Below are positions 47,739-58,026 of a DNA stretch of 64,000 nt, in pieces; the first letter of the stretch is position 1; each line of letters opens with the position of its first letter. The position numbers and the translations under genes are program-made. A model generated the notes under the pieces. It did no database searches. It was not told the origin of the DNA and was given only the letters and a program-made list of their open reading frames with translations. Source of the stretch: Ampelocalamus luodianensis (taxonomy: Eukaryota > Streptophyta > Magnoliopsida > Poales > Poaceae); assembly GCA_036346255.1 (NCBI GenBank), contig CM070633.1, positions 8,618,001 to 8,682,000 on the forward strand, in the 5' to 3' direction.

Positions 47739-48858
47739 ATGGTGAGCACGCGGAGGATGATAGCGAGGACCAAAGCAAAGAGGTCGGCGATCGCCATCCC
47801 TCTTCCTGACGATGTCGTCGTTCAAATCGTCAACTTCATGGCCGCGAGCTCTCCTCAGCCCATGGCTGACCTCTGTAGCCTACAAGCCACATACGTATTC
47901 TGTTCTTTTATTTTTGGTAGGTCTGAAAAGAGTCAGTATTCTATTCTGTTTTTGTTCAAAAGATGACTAGTGTAGCGTACATATCCTAGTTGTCGAAAAG
48001 CATCAAGTGTTCGTTTCAGTTTCAGGTTCCTATAGAGAACCTGATTGTAATTCCTCTGAAAATCTATAAAAAGGAGAAAAACCAAAAAGTCGTATGAGTT
48101 GATACGGCGCAAAAAAAATCTCATGTTGATTTTGTTTTGTGTCCAATATCTAGTTCTGAACTGAATTTGACTAGCAACAATGACCTTAATTTGTCATTTT
48201 AATTTTTCCTTATGGAGTAATTCGTTTATTAAGATTCTGTCATCTTGAATTTTAGTTGTAAGGCCATGTACAAGGTGTCCAAGGAGCACACCGTGGGGAG
48301 GCGCGTGGTGTTGGAGCGGGAGGAGGTGATGAAGTGGCAGGACAATGAGCGTTACCTCGCCGTCGTCAACTACCTGGCCGGCGCTGGCAACCCGGAGGCC
48401 TGCTTCATTGTCGGCCCCGTGCTTGTCTTCGTACCCCAAGGCATGCAGCATGGCCTCGTGTTCCTTGAATGGGCGGCCGTCATCGGCCACAAGGTCGCGG
48501 CCTACGTGCTCGGCCTCCTCTTCTACACGGCCAGCGAGACGTGCGGCGTTGGGAAGCACTACATCAGCCAGGTCGAGAGCGAGCCAGTTGGCGGCGAGTG
48601 CATGATGGCCAAAAGGACCAACTGGGAGTGTAGCGGTGCTAGAGGCTCGCTGGGGACATGGTCCAGGCAGCGGCGTGGAAGAAGATGGCCGGGCCACTGG
48701 GCCGGGTGTGGGCGCTATCGGAGGACGGCCACCGGTGCACGAGCACTGGCTACAGTGTGGAAGGGTGGGATGACTACGTCGTCTTCTGCAGCGACGACTG
48801 CAGAATTAGGCATGAGTATGCCAATTTTTTTGCAGAGGTGTTGAACTACTTGCTATAA
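47739..48858 (+). pseudogene. Captured F-box/Sel1-like gene with a frameshift
   Basis: Exon 1 from ATG at 47739 encodes a basic N-terminus and an F-box-like start (IPLPDDVVVQIVNFMAASS) and runs to about 47895. Exon 2 starts at 48256 after TTTTAG. It encodes CKAMYKVSKEHTVGRRVVLE, ERYLAVVNYLAGAGNPEACF, then Sel1-like helices (AAVIGHKVAAYVLGLLFYTA) and GVGKHYISQVE. Near 48640-48655 a frameshift moves the ending to frame 1: AAWKKMAGPLG, DGHRCTSTGY, CSDDCRIRHEYANFF and stop at 48858. This matches a grass family of F-box proteins with a small C-terminal cysteine motif. F-box proteins usually recruit substrates to SCF ubiquitin ligases; this copy is broken. Confidence 0.75.
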
Positions 48859-49780
48859 AATTAGTGTTTTTAGCATAGTTTTAGCAAATATATATTCATA
48901 TATAATTCTTTACTAATATGTGAAAATGTGTCATATGTTTTGAATTTTCATTTATGTATGAATATTAGTGTATCATCCACCATTGAGAACCATATCACGG
49001 ACGGTTCTATTATGGAACCGTTTGTGATATGAGACCATATCACCGACGGTTTTATAATAGAATTGTCCATGATATGCATAGTGGGGAGATGGATGTCGGT
49101 TGTGCTGGTGGTGGTGTTTGCCGCCATTACCGCGTCACACTGAGGTAAACTACTCCCCTTTATTCTCTATCCCGTTACCTCCCCTTTGCTCTGTGATGAT
49201 GTTGATGATGATATGGATGATACTGCTAATGTGGCATGAGCCCTTGAGCCCCACTCAAAGTGATTTTTTGTGGGCTCGTGAATTGCTCTATGATGAATTG
49301 ATGTCACAAATACAATTGGATGTGATATTGTGCATATATTGTGCCTTGAGCTATTAGATTACCTGTTGTTATGTATTGTTTCGAGCATGCAATTTATGCA
49401 TTCTAATATACTTGTTGTCCTACATCACAGTTGATAGTATCTTGATAGATTTTGTTCCTGTGTACAGTAAAGTTAATTTTGGATGATTTGCTTGAACTAG
49501 TCTAAATTTATTTAGCAAGTTTTATTTTGAGCTCAAGGCCTAATCTATAAAGTGTACATTTGTGATTACATTTTGCATGAGTGCTGTGATGGCCAAGTTT
49601 TAATCTTGTGCAATTAGCTTTCTGAGAGTAATAATCAATCTTCTTAATCTTACCTTTGTCTGTGTAATCAACTAGCCTCTCGCCATTCATTTCACATTTG
49701 TCTATGTAACTGTGTTCACACCGGTCAAGTTCTCTCCCTTGCGTCCCAGGTATGTCTTATCATTCCATTCCTGATCTCTT

Positions 49781-50360
49781 CTCTATAAAGTCTCCAAGCA
49801 GTGGCTGCTTGTGCCTTTAAAACCGGCTTCATATTTTATATATATATATATATATATATAGTTCGATATATATAGTTCGTAGTCCCCAGCCACTTTCGGG
49901 GGGTCGTGAGAAGGATGAGACAGTAGCCACGGGCAACTTCATTGAGCCTGCAAGTTCAAGAAACATGGTTGCTAGGAGAGCGCGTGGACATACAATTACC
50001 TGGATGTCGTCGATAGGTAATTGGACTTGACATCAAGGAATAGTTGGTTGCTGATACATGAAGCCACTTCACAGGCGTGGATGCGTAGGTACTTCGACTG
50101 GGAAGTGGCTTCATGTATCAGCAACCAACTATTCTTTGATGTCAAGTCCAATTACCTATCGACGACATCCAGGTAATTGTATGTCCATGCGCTCTCCTGG
50201 CAGCCACGCTTCTTGAACTTGCAGGCTCAATGAAGTTGTCCGTGGCTGCTGTCTCATCCTCCTCACGACCCCCCGAAAGTGGCTGGGGACTACAGACTAT
50301 ATATATATATGAAGCCAGTTTTAAAGGCACAAGCAGCCACTGCTTGGAGACTTTACAGAG
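49781..50360. repeat. Long inverted repeat (hairpin) inside the Pack-CACTA element
   Basis: The left arm 49781-50070 and right arm 50102-50360 are nearly perfect inverted copies around a 31-bp loop. They differ mainly by a TA microsatellite expansion in the left arm (about 49834-49860). Examples are CCAAGCAGTGGCTGCTTGTG against CACAAGCAGCCACTGCTTGG, and GGAAGTGGCTTCATG next to the loop. If transcribed it would form a duplex of about 260 bp. Confidence 0.9.
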
Positions 50361-51428
50361 AATGTATATCACAGACAGTTTTATCTACAAACCGTCTGTG
50401 ATACATAAGTTATCATAGACGGTTCTATTATAGAACCATCTATGATACATCAGCTATCACAGACGGTCTGTAGGTGAAACCGTCTGTGATAGCTGATATA
50501 TCACAGACGGTTTCATCTACAAACCGTCTATGATAGTCAGCTATCACAGACGATTCTAAGTTAATAACCGTCTATGATAGTCTACATCACAAATGATTCG
50601 AAAACCGTCTGTGATGACCTCATGTCATTACTGACCCATAAACTCATACAGCTCACGAAACTGCCTGTGACGACGTTTTTGAACCGACTGTGAAGACCTT
50701 TTCTGTAGTAGTGAATGATCATGGTGATCATATGTTATTGACCTCATTAGTAGAGACTCTACGAGAGTGGACAGATCTCCGATCCTTTTGAGGATGAGGA
50801 AGTGTGAACACTATCGCGGGTGTTTACTTATACTATATCGGTATAAGCGACAAAATAAGCAAATGAGCACGTAGAATAGAGATGCATTGCATGAATGAAA
50901 GGAGGATGATATGTTTAATTGAGTATAAGCATGACAATAAGTAAATGAATATCGATGATACTATTGATGATGGTTATTAAATTGTTGTTTAATGTTTTAT
51001 TATGTTCTTGCTAAGTCGTGGATTCACCCTTGCTCTATTATTATTTTTAGGTGGACGTTGATGGCATCATGCATGGGAGGGAGTAGCTCACGTGTCTCAC
51101 ATGCAACCATTATATTTATTTAATTCACATGGGCATGATCTCTTTAAGTTTAGTGTGCTGATATTTCCAATTAGGAATTATTAGGCTTGGTCAATATTAG
51201 ATGAATGGTTTGGAATTTGATCGATTTAGTTATAATGGGCTCGTTATAGTTCGTTTTGCTATCTTTTCGTTTATTATTAAGCATCACCTCTTAGTGTTTT
51301 TGTCGTTATGCTTAATATTGCTGTAATTACTGATTGTCATGTGACTCGTGAACGGATTTTATTTTTTTATATGATTGCTGAAAATTATTTTTTATATGTT
51401 GGGCTCGGTATTGGACTAGAGTGTTACA

Positions 51429-51811
51429 TTGGGTGTAGTGAGATTTTTTGGAATCCTATCAAATTTGTTGGTTTGGATTTGACTTAAGAATAGAAGTGGT
51501 CATGACCATGTCTTTGCCGACAGTGTCAGTCCACCGTGCAGCATGCCGGTTCAAGTCCCTCTCCTACATCAGCCAATTTTTGTCCCCCATTCTTTCTTTA
51601 TACTTGTGGGACCCACTTGCCAGCTTGTTCCTTTTTGCGTGAGCAATTCATTTTATCACCATTTCCTAACTTCTGTGTTGTACCTAACGACAATGGCGGA
51701 TCCAAAACAAAAATAAACGGGGTCTCTGAGGCAAGATGAGTCACGTTTGGCTGGTTTGTGGCTTGGGGTGTCCCCTTATGTTGGGATAGGGGTGTTGACA
51801 TTACAACACAT
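51429..51811. other. Intron stretch with a tRNA-like B-box word
   Basis: GGTTCAAGTCC at about 51549 matches a polymerase III B box, but no convincing A box, A-tail or flanking duplication was found. No gene is seen here. Confidence 0.3.
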
Positions 51812-51816
51812 GGTTA
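51812..51816. repeat. Left target-site duplication of solo LTR H (GGTTA)
   Basis: GGTTA precedes TGTGACACC and is repeated exactly at 55968-55972. Confidence 0.88.
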
Positions 51817-51999
51817 TGTGACACCTTGGTTTTTGGAGCCTTTTTGAAATTTTCAAAATAAAAGGAACCATTTGGTTTTGTTGTAGTTCCAAATCTTAAA
51901 CTGGGATTTTCAAAACTTGAAGTATTTAAGATCACTAAATCAAACTTCAACTAATCCTAGGGTTTGGTTCCTTGGAGTTGTTTGAGCTCTTGTGTTGTC

Positions 52000-53990
52000 T
52001 TCCCTCGCCCCTGCTTGTTATGCTCTTCCCTTGGCCCAGCTCTTTCTTTCCTGGCCTCTCTCTTGTTTGGCCATCTCCTTGAGTCCAGGTCTCCTTGTAT
52101 CTGGGACTCTCCTTCGAGTCCAGATCTCTTTGGTGTCTAGACTACCCTTGCATTCAGACCACCCCTTTGCTGGTTTGAATCTCTTGGTGGTTTGAATCTC
52201 TTGGTGGTTTAGATCTCCTTTCAATCCAAACCTCCTTGTTTAGACCTCTTCTCTTTTGGTACCGCCCGATCTGTGTCGGACGACTCCGCTTAGCCGCGCC
52301 TCTCCTCCATTGGATCTCCTTGTGGTCTTTTGCGAATACCACCACTTTTGGTCGAGACGATCTCTTGTGGTCACGACCTCCCTTTTGTTTGGATCACCTT
52401 GTCGGTCAACTTCGTGGCCTTTCCTAAAGACCACCCCTTGGTCTAGACCACCCTTTGGGTCAGAACCTCCCTTAATCTCTTTTGTAGTTTAAACCATCTC
52501 TGGGGTTTAGACTCTCTTTTGTAGTTTAGACCTCCCCTGAGGTTTAGACATCCATTTGAAGTTTAGACCTCCTCTGAGGTTTAAACTTTCCTTTGTGGTT
52601 TAGACCTCCCCAGATCTAGACCTCATCTCTGGTTTTTCTCTGTGGTCCAGACCTCCTTTTTAGGTCTAGGCCTCCTTTCCTGTTGAAGCCCTCCTTTGGT
52701 TTGACCTCCCCTTCGGGTCACAGCCACCCCTGAGATGTTCCAAGCTCGGGTTGTGTTTCAAGTACCCTTGATCAGAAATTCAATTTTCAGTTGAACTCCC
52801 CCTTCTGGATCTCTCTCTCTTGTTTAATCCTCCTTTGCTTTCTGTTCATTTGAACCTCCTCAAGATCAGTTGAATCCTTTTTGTTTCTTTTTGACCTCCT
52901 TGTGTTTAAGTGGATCTTTTCGTGTCCATTTTGAACCTCCTCTATGTTCTCTTGCACTCTCTTGTGTGCAATTGGACCTCCCCGCATTCATTCGAACCTT
53001 TTCCGTGTCCAATCGGACCTCCCAGGGTTCATTTGAATCTCCCTCTGTTCATCCGAACCTCTTTGGGTTCATTTGGACCTCCTTGTGTTCAATTGAACCT
53101 CTCTTAGCCGTCAGGACCTCCCCATGTTTTGATCTTGGCCGTTAGAACCTCCCCTTGAGAGATCTTAGCTGTCAGGACATCCCCTTGTTTTGATCTTAGC
53201 TATTAGGACCTCCCCTTGTAAGATCTTGACCGTCAGGACCTCCCTTTGCTTTAATCTTGACCGTCCAGACCTCCTTTGAGTTCTCTTTGTCTTTTGGACC
53301 TCCTTGTCCTTAGACCTCCTCATTCATTGGCCTTTATGAGAAGACCACCCTCATGGTCTTTCTGCAAAGATCACCCTGTTGGTCACGACTTCCTTGTTGA
53401 CCACGACCTCCTTGATTGGTCTTTTTGCAAAGACCACCCTTGCGGTACAGACCTCCTCAGGACCTCTTGTCCTCCAGACCTCCTGGTTCTTTTTGCAAGG
53501 ACCACCCTTGCAGGTTAGACCACCCTTGTGGTCAGGACCTCTGGTCCTTTGCAAAGACCACCTTGGTGGGTCAAAACGTCCCTTGACCTCCGTACCTCCC
53601 ACCCGTGCTTTGTCTTGTCCCATCTGTCAGGTATTATCCACCTTTTCCCCCTTCCGTGTGTCCTAGCTACCATGGAAGTCTTCACGCATTTAATGCAAGT
53701 TGTATCACATTGAATGCTATCACCTTTTGCAGCACCCGTACCCTCTTTTGTCACCTCCTTTATCTGCTCCTGTCCTCTCCTCCACCCATCCTTGAACGCG
53801 TGTGCCCTTGAAACTCCCAGCAACGTAGGCCTTATAAGCTTGAGCAAGCTCTCTATCTTGGGCTCTTCCTCATTTTAGCTTTCTAGCTCCCCGGCTTGTT
53901 CTTTGGACCTCCTTTAAGCTGTTGGACCTCCTCTGACTAGCTCCTTGGACCTTCTTCCATCGCCAAGCCCTTCTGTGGTTCCTATTTGAT
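52000..53990 (+). repeat. Degenerate GACCTCC-rich pyrimidine tract in LTR H
   Basis: About 2 kb of the plus strand is built from loosely repeated GACCTCC and GACCACCC words spaced by CTTTG/TTTG-rich fillers, strongly biased to C and T. The spacing is irregular (roughly 15-35 bp), so it is not a simple satellite. ORFs in this segment on both strands are by-products. Confidence 0.85.
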
Positions 53991-55639
53991 GTTTCTTTGG
54001 AGTTCTTGGAATCTCTTTTTGGGTCTTTGTTTGACCTTGAGTTATTTTAACGTGTAGACCTCAACGTCTCTGGAGAGCCCGAGCTCTGCGAGGAGGTGGT
54101 CCCATGAAGCCTTTCGAGCAGGAGGCAAATTACACCTTTGACCATATTGCACCTATTATTTCAACATATTTATGTTTCTTTTTAAGTATTAATGCATGCT
54201 TACTTCACTTAATTATTTTAATACTTGTTTTTAAGTTCATAGCTATGTCTAAATCCTTTGTAGGCCCATTGTTGACCTTGAGCCGAACTTGTTGTCACCT
54301 TAGATAAAACCTGGTTGATGCAATAGTATGGACGAGAACCTCCTGAAAAACTATGCTTAGTTATGCTTAGACCAAAATCTTGTTTTAGGAAGTTTTATAA
54401 CCAAAGAACCAATGTTTTACCTCAAATATTTTGACCATGGCATTGGGTTGTCATGGAAACCTGTTTTTCAAATATAAATGTTGGAAAATGGTTTGGACGT
54501 GGACGAACCTTGGTTGGTCTCATGGTGGGTGCACGGGGAGTGCACGGGGATCGTGTCAGCCGACGCCCCAGGGTTGAGGATGTCGCCCATGTCAATTAAG
54601 GACTGGTCTTTGAGCGTTACTTTGCTAAGACCTTTCGTGCAACCACAAGTCTTGTGTGGACGGGACCTGGCTGAATAATTTGCAATGTCTCACCATGGTT
54701 GTCCTTTGGTTGTGTGGGTGGTCCTTCATGACCTACTTTCTTACATTTCCGTCTGGCGCAAGAGGGACCTGAACCTTGCGGGTGGATTTAACCCAAAAGG
54801 GGCGAAACCTTAGCGAGGGGAACTATGGTGAGAAGGAGCATTGTAAAGGCCTTGTGATAACCTTTTAGCCGCACACCTTCGAAAGTGTGTGGACGGGCAG
54901 TAAAATTTGGTTATCTCTTGTGGGTAAAGTTGTACACCTTTGCATAGTAAAATCTATTCGAATAGCCATGTCCACGGTCATGGACATGCTAGCAAAGCCT
55001 CTCTAAGTTAGTCTTTGGTTTTGGTTTTCAAATGGTTTTAAAAACTAGTTTGGGATTTCCATCCAGTGTGTTTTGGACGGGGAGCCCTTGGCTGTTAGCC
55101 TGGTGTTAGGAGGTCATCCTACACCCCTTACTCTTCTTATCAATCAATCAAAATCTATGTTAGAAAATGAACTTTATGTATAGTGTAACCTGCTTTAGAA
55201 CTTATTTACTTGTATTTGAAGGAAACTTGGCTTTATGCAAACTAACCCTATAAGCTCTTCCTTTGAGATACCATATATGCATATCATTCTGTTAATTGAC
55301 GGGTGTAACTTGCGAGCACGGTTGTTGTGCTCACTCTTGCTTGATATTGTTATTGAGCAGGGATTGGGCAGCTTTGTGGTGATCTGTGGAGTGGACCAAG
55401 AGGTCCTAGACGACTAGGATGCGCCCTCCAGCCGATTGCCTATGGTGTATCGGGTGGCCTATTGTTTAACTTCCGAATGTGTTTTGGTTGTCGACTTGTA
55501 AGTTTCCCTTGTAAACAACTCTGTTGATATTAATAAAGTTTGCATCAATGTATGTTATCACTTTTGTACTGTGCGAGCTAGCAGTTGATCCTTGGGACTA
55601 GCTCGGTTTGCACAGAGGACCTTGGAGTAGTCCCAGTCC

Positions 55640-55820
55640 TGCACGACCCCCTTCAGGTCTGGTCGTGGGAGGTCCTGGGGTAGCCTCGGCCCTCCACGAT
55701 TACCCTCGGGTTTGGTCGTGGGAGGTCTTGAGGAGACCTCAGCCCTCCACGACCTCCCCTGGTCCGGCCGTGGGAGGTCTTCGGAAGGCTCCCTGGCTCC
55801 ACGACCTCCTCGGGTCAGGA
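55640..55820 (+). repeat. About 60-bp tandem repeat near the 3' end of LTR H
   Basis: The unit CCACGA(C/T).(C)C(C)CT..GGTC.GG.CGTGGGAGGTC.. occurs about three and a half times. It combines GACCTCC with its complement GGAGGTC, so each unit could fold on itself. Confidence 0.75.
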
Positions 55821-55972
55821 CTCCAGATCTCCAGGTAGCCCTGTCGGACCTTCTGGGTGGTCCTGGAGGTCCTCTCGAGTGATCCTACGGGACTTTCTAG
55901 GAGGTTCTGGTGGACTTTTCAGGAGGTCTTGGAGGACCTCTCGAATGCCCCAGGTCGGGTCGTTACAGGTTA

Positions 55973-56765
55973 TATCCAAAGAAAAATGATTTTTAAACCT
56001 GGTGTTGTGTGCATCCTAATGTGCTATAGTAAATCCGCCCCTGCCTAACGAAGCTATGCTTTCGGCCGCAATGGGCTGCCACCACTAGTGTGAGAGGAGG
56101 CCGCCGCCGCCGCCCGAGAGAGCCACGGTCCACGGAGTGTGGTATGGGTTTTGATCTCAGCGTCTTAAATCATTTTGAAATTCAAATGGAAGTTTGAAAA
56201 TTTTGGATGATTTTACCTGAAACTTCTAGAACATATTGGTTACCAGATTTCTCGGAGGATACCGAGTTCTTTCCCCCCACAGAGAAATTTTTCCCAGGTG
56301 TCAAACCAAATTCATACCTATATTTTTTAAATGGAAATGCTTTATGTTGTACAAGTTTTGACGATGTTAGTCTATCCAGGTGCAGATTGCCCCAGATACC
56401 CTATTTAATTATAGCACGCAGGTACATTCAACCCAGACCAGTTAGATGCACATCTCACATGAGAGGGTTAGCTGTGTTGACGATAACGCTTCCCCGAGCA
56501 ATATGCACTAATGAAGACTATTCTACGCCCACTCTAGAATTATAGCTATTCTATACACACCCCCTTCCCAAAATGATGAGATAACAAAAAAGTAAATGTT
56601 AACTAAAGAGAGTATCAATTTACAGTAGTGTTTTGTCAAAAAATTTTCCATAATTTGACTTAAAAGGGCAAAATTTTTTAAATAAAATTTGTTTTCTTTT
56701 GAAGAGATTCTCAAATTTGTTATCTAAATGGTTTATTAAATTTAACCAAATATCACAATGAGTAC
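55973..56765. other. Intron stretch, unclassified
   Basis: It includes a CCGCCG run (about 56100) and text near 56220-56300 (GGTTACCAGATTTCTCGGAGG) like that near 31610-31680, probably a dispersed repeat. The ORF 56207-56545 has no domain that I recognise. No gene is supported. Confidence 0.4.
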
Positions 56766-57080
56766 CTTTGTGTAGTTAGTCGTAAGTTCCCCTTTCATCA
56801 GTTGAGCACAGCTGATCAGCGTATAGACAAGTCCCAAATGTCTCACTGTAACTGCAATGTGCAACGGCGTGTTCCCGTCATCATTCCCAATGATGAGGAG
56901 TACATCGTTTATACTGACAACATCGTCGGCATACTCATTGTACTTGATGATTGTTTCAGGAGTCTTCCATGTTACCTCCTTGGCACGTTCTAATAACTTG
57001 ACCGCCACATGGTACTTGCCATGTAACACCGCCTCATGCAGCGGGGTGTTCCCTTTCTTGTTCTGCATTATTAGTGGCTC
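56766..57080 (-). CDS. Ankyrin/PGG gene, first visible exon (ankyrin repeats), gene continues upstream
   Basis: The exon starts after TATGTGCAG and ends at AAAG before GTACTC. It is 315 nt, phase 0 at both borders. It encodes QNKKGNTPLHEAVLHGKYHV, a less conserved insert of about 40 residues, and NDDGNTPLHIAVTVRHLGLV. There are two ankyrin repeats, both with the GNTPLH turn. No initiator methionine belongs to it, and no upstream exon is visible before element F. The gene's 5' end is therefore outside the window or was displaced. Total visible coding sequence over the four exons is 1662 nt (553 residues). Confidence 0.85.
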
Positions 57081-58026
57081 CTGCACATAGATGGGGAATA
57101 TCAGTAATATTCCGACTAAAACTTGACTGCCGTCACTCAAGGAATGATTTTTTTTTTTTTTTTTAGATCGGGAATGAATCTGGCTAGAAAAGATTTGGCT
57201 TGCTTCTTGCTACTACTTTGGGTTTCTAGAATCTCAAATAGTTTATGCTTTTGATACTGACTTGTGTCTAATTATAGACAAATACTAACCGACGGTATCT
57301 TGTTCGGTTGCCAAACCAATGGGATAAGTGCCCAACCAGATAGTGTGCATTTCGGTCGGTTACTAGTTGTGGAGATCGTGTAGATGATTCTAGTCTTAGA
57401 GCGGAACAATTGGCAATGGTGTCGAAGTGTTTGGAGTTCAAATTCTAGGTTTTAGCAAAGTTGTCGCTGGCTGTCAGACTGAGGAGGTTAGATTGGCCAT
57501 AGTGGAGGTCTGATCAGCCAATGCTGGGAGGTCTGACTGGCCGAAAAGTCAACTTGTGAATTTTGGGGAATACGATCAAACACTTATGTAGGAGTATTTA
57601 GAGGTATGTTTACACTAGGTATCGTGAAAAATAGAGTTTCAAGACAAACCTAGATAGAGTTTTTTTTTAAAAAAAAAATGCCCAAAGATGGTGTTTTCCA
57701 GGACTTGGGAATAATCTAGGAGCAATCTGACCGGCCATTGGTCGGCAAATAGACTGGCTATGGCAGTTCAAGCACAGTGAGGTGCACTGATTTTTGTGGG
57801 TTAGGCCAAAGTTATAGGGTTCATTGCATAGATGTTGTATGATGCATGTTTTGGTTAAAAATGGTCAAGTTGCGCAGAACTTGTGTTCGAAAATGGTTGC
57901 TCAGTCTATTGTTGTGAAGGTGGCTTGGAGATAACTACGGTCAACGGCGGGGATCAGGACTAGGCTAGGAGAGACGAGGTCCAGAACGATCAAGGATCAC
58001 GTGAGGTGGTTGGGGTGAAGATAGGC
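57081..58026. other. Stretch upstream of the ankyrin exon, no exon found
   Basis: It contains a T-run (about 57147-57165) and repeat-like phrases such as TCTGACTGGCC and GACCGGCCATTGGTC, which look like decayed transposon sequence. I searched the minus strand for ankyrin codons and found none. Confidence 0.45.

Larger units (their letters stand above)
46798..50713 (+). mobile_element. Pack-CACTA element carrying an F-box-like pseudogene
   Basis: The left end is CACTACTACAAAAAGAC and the right end its inverted partner (CACTACTACAGAAAAGG). An exact 3-bp AAT duplication flanks it. CACAGACGGTT-type subterminal repeats fill 46830-47060, 47500-47575, 48990-49075 and 50370-50700. The 3.9-kb interior has no transposase. 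It has a two-exon F-box/Sel1-like gene and a 290-bp inverted repeat. The LTR G2 sequence is continuous across it once removed. Confidence 0.88.
45385..51428 (+). mobile_element. Solo LTR G2, split by a CACTA element
   Basis: It starts TGTAATATCCTATTTAA and ends AGAGTGTTACA, the same ends and internal blocks as G1. Without the CACTA insertion it is about 2.1 kb. The four bases TTGG occur on both sides, at an offset, as a possible target duplication. An ankyrin exon lies between G1 and G2, so these are two separate insertions and not the two LTRs of one element. Confidence 0.78.
51817..55967 (+). mobile_element. Solo LTR H, Tekay-type
   Basis: It starts TGTGACACCTTGG and ends GGGTCGTTACA, with a perfect 5-bp duplication. 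It carries the conserved GTGGGTAAAG block, the CTATTCGAATAG palindrome (54954-54965), the CATGTCC/GGACATG stem (54967-54988) and the GAGCAC/GTGCTC stem-loop (55314-55332). A TATA-like CCTTATAAGC is at about 53830. No gag-pol is present. Two repeat regions are unusual: 52000-53990 and 55640-55820. Confidence 0.88.

Noticed and set aside
48194..48697. 167-codon minus-strand ORF
   Set aside because: It is the antisense shadow of the F-box-like exon, whose plus-strand frame shows family motifs.
49834..49860. TA microsatellite as an independent feature
   Set aside because: It is part of the left arm of the inverted repeat, with a shorter counterpart in the right arm.
39076..51428. G1 and G2 as the two LTRs of one retrotransposon
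   Set aside because: The space between them contains a host ankyrin exon and an unrelated copia fragment. Each copy has its own flanking bases, so they are separate solo LTRs.
51448..51642. Possible second SINE because of GGTTCAAGTCC
   Set aside because: No A box at the right spacing, no tail and no flanking duplication.
52018..53847. Many ORFs of 60-110 codons on both strands
   Set aside because: All fall in the GACCTCC-rich tract of LTR H; repeated words give repeated frames without protein features.
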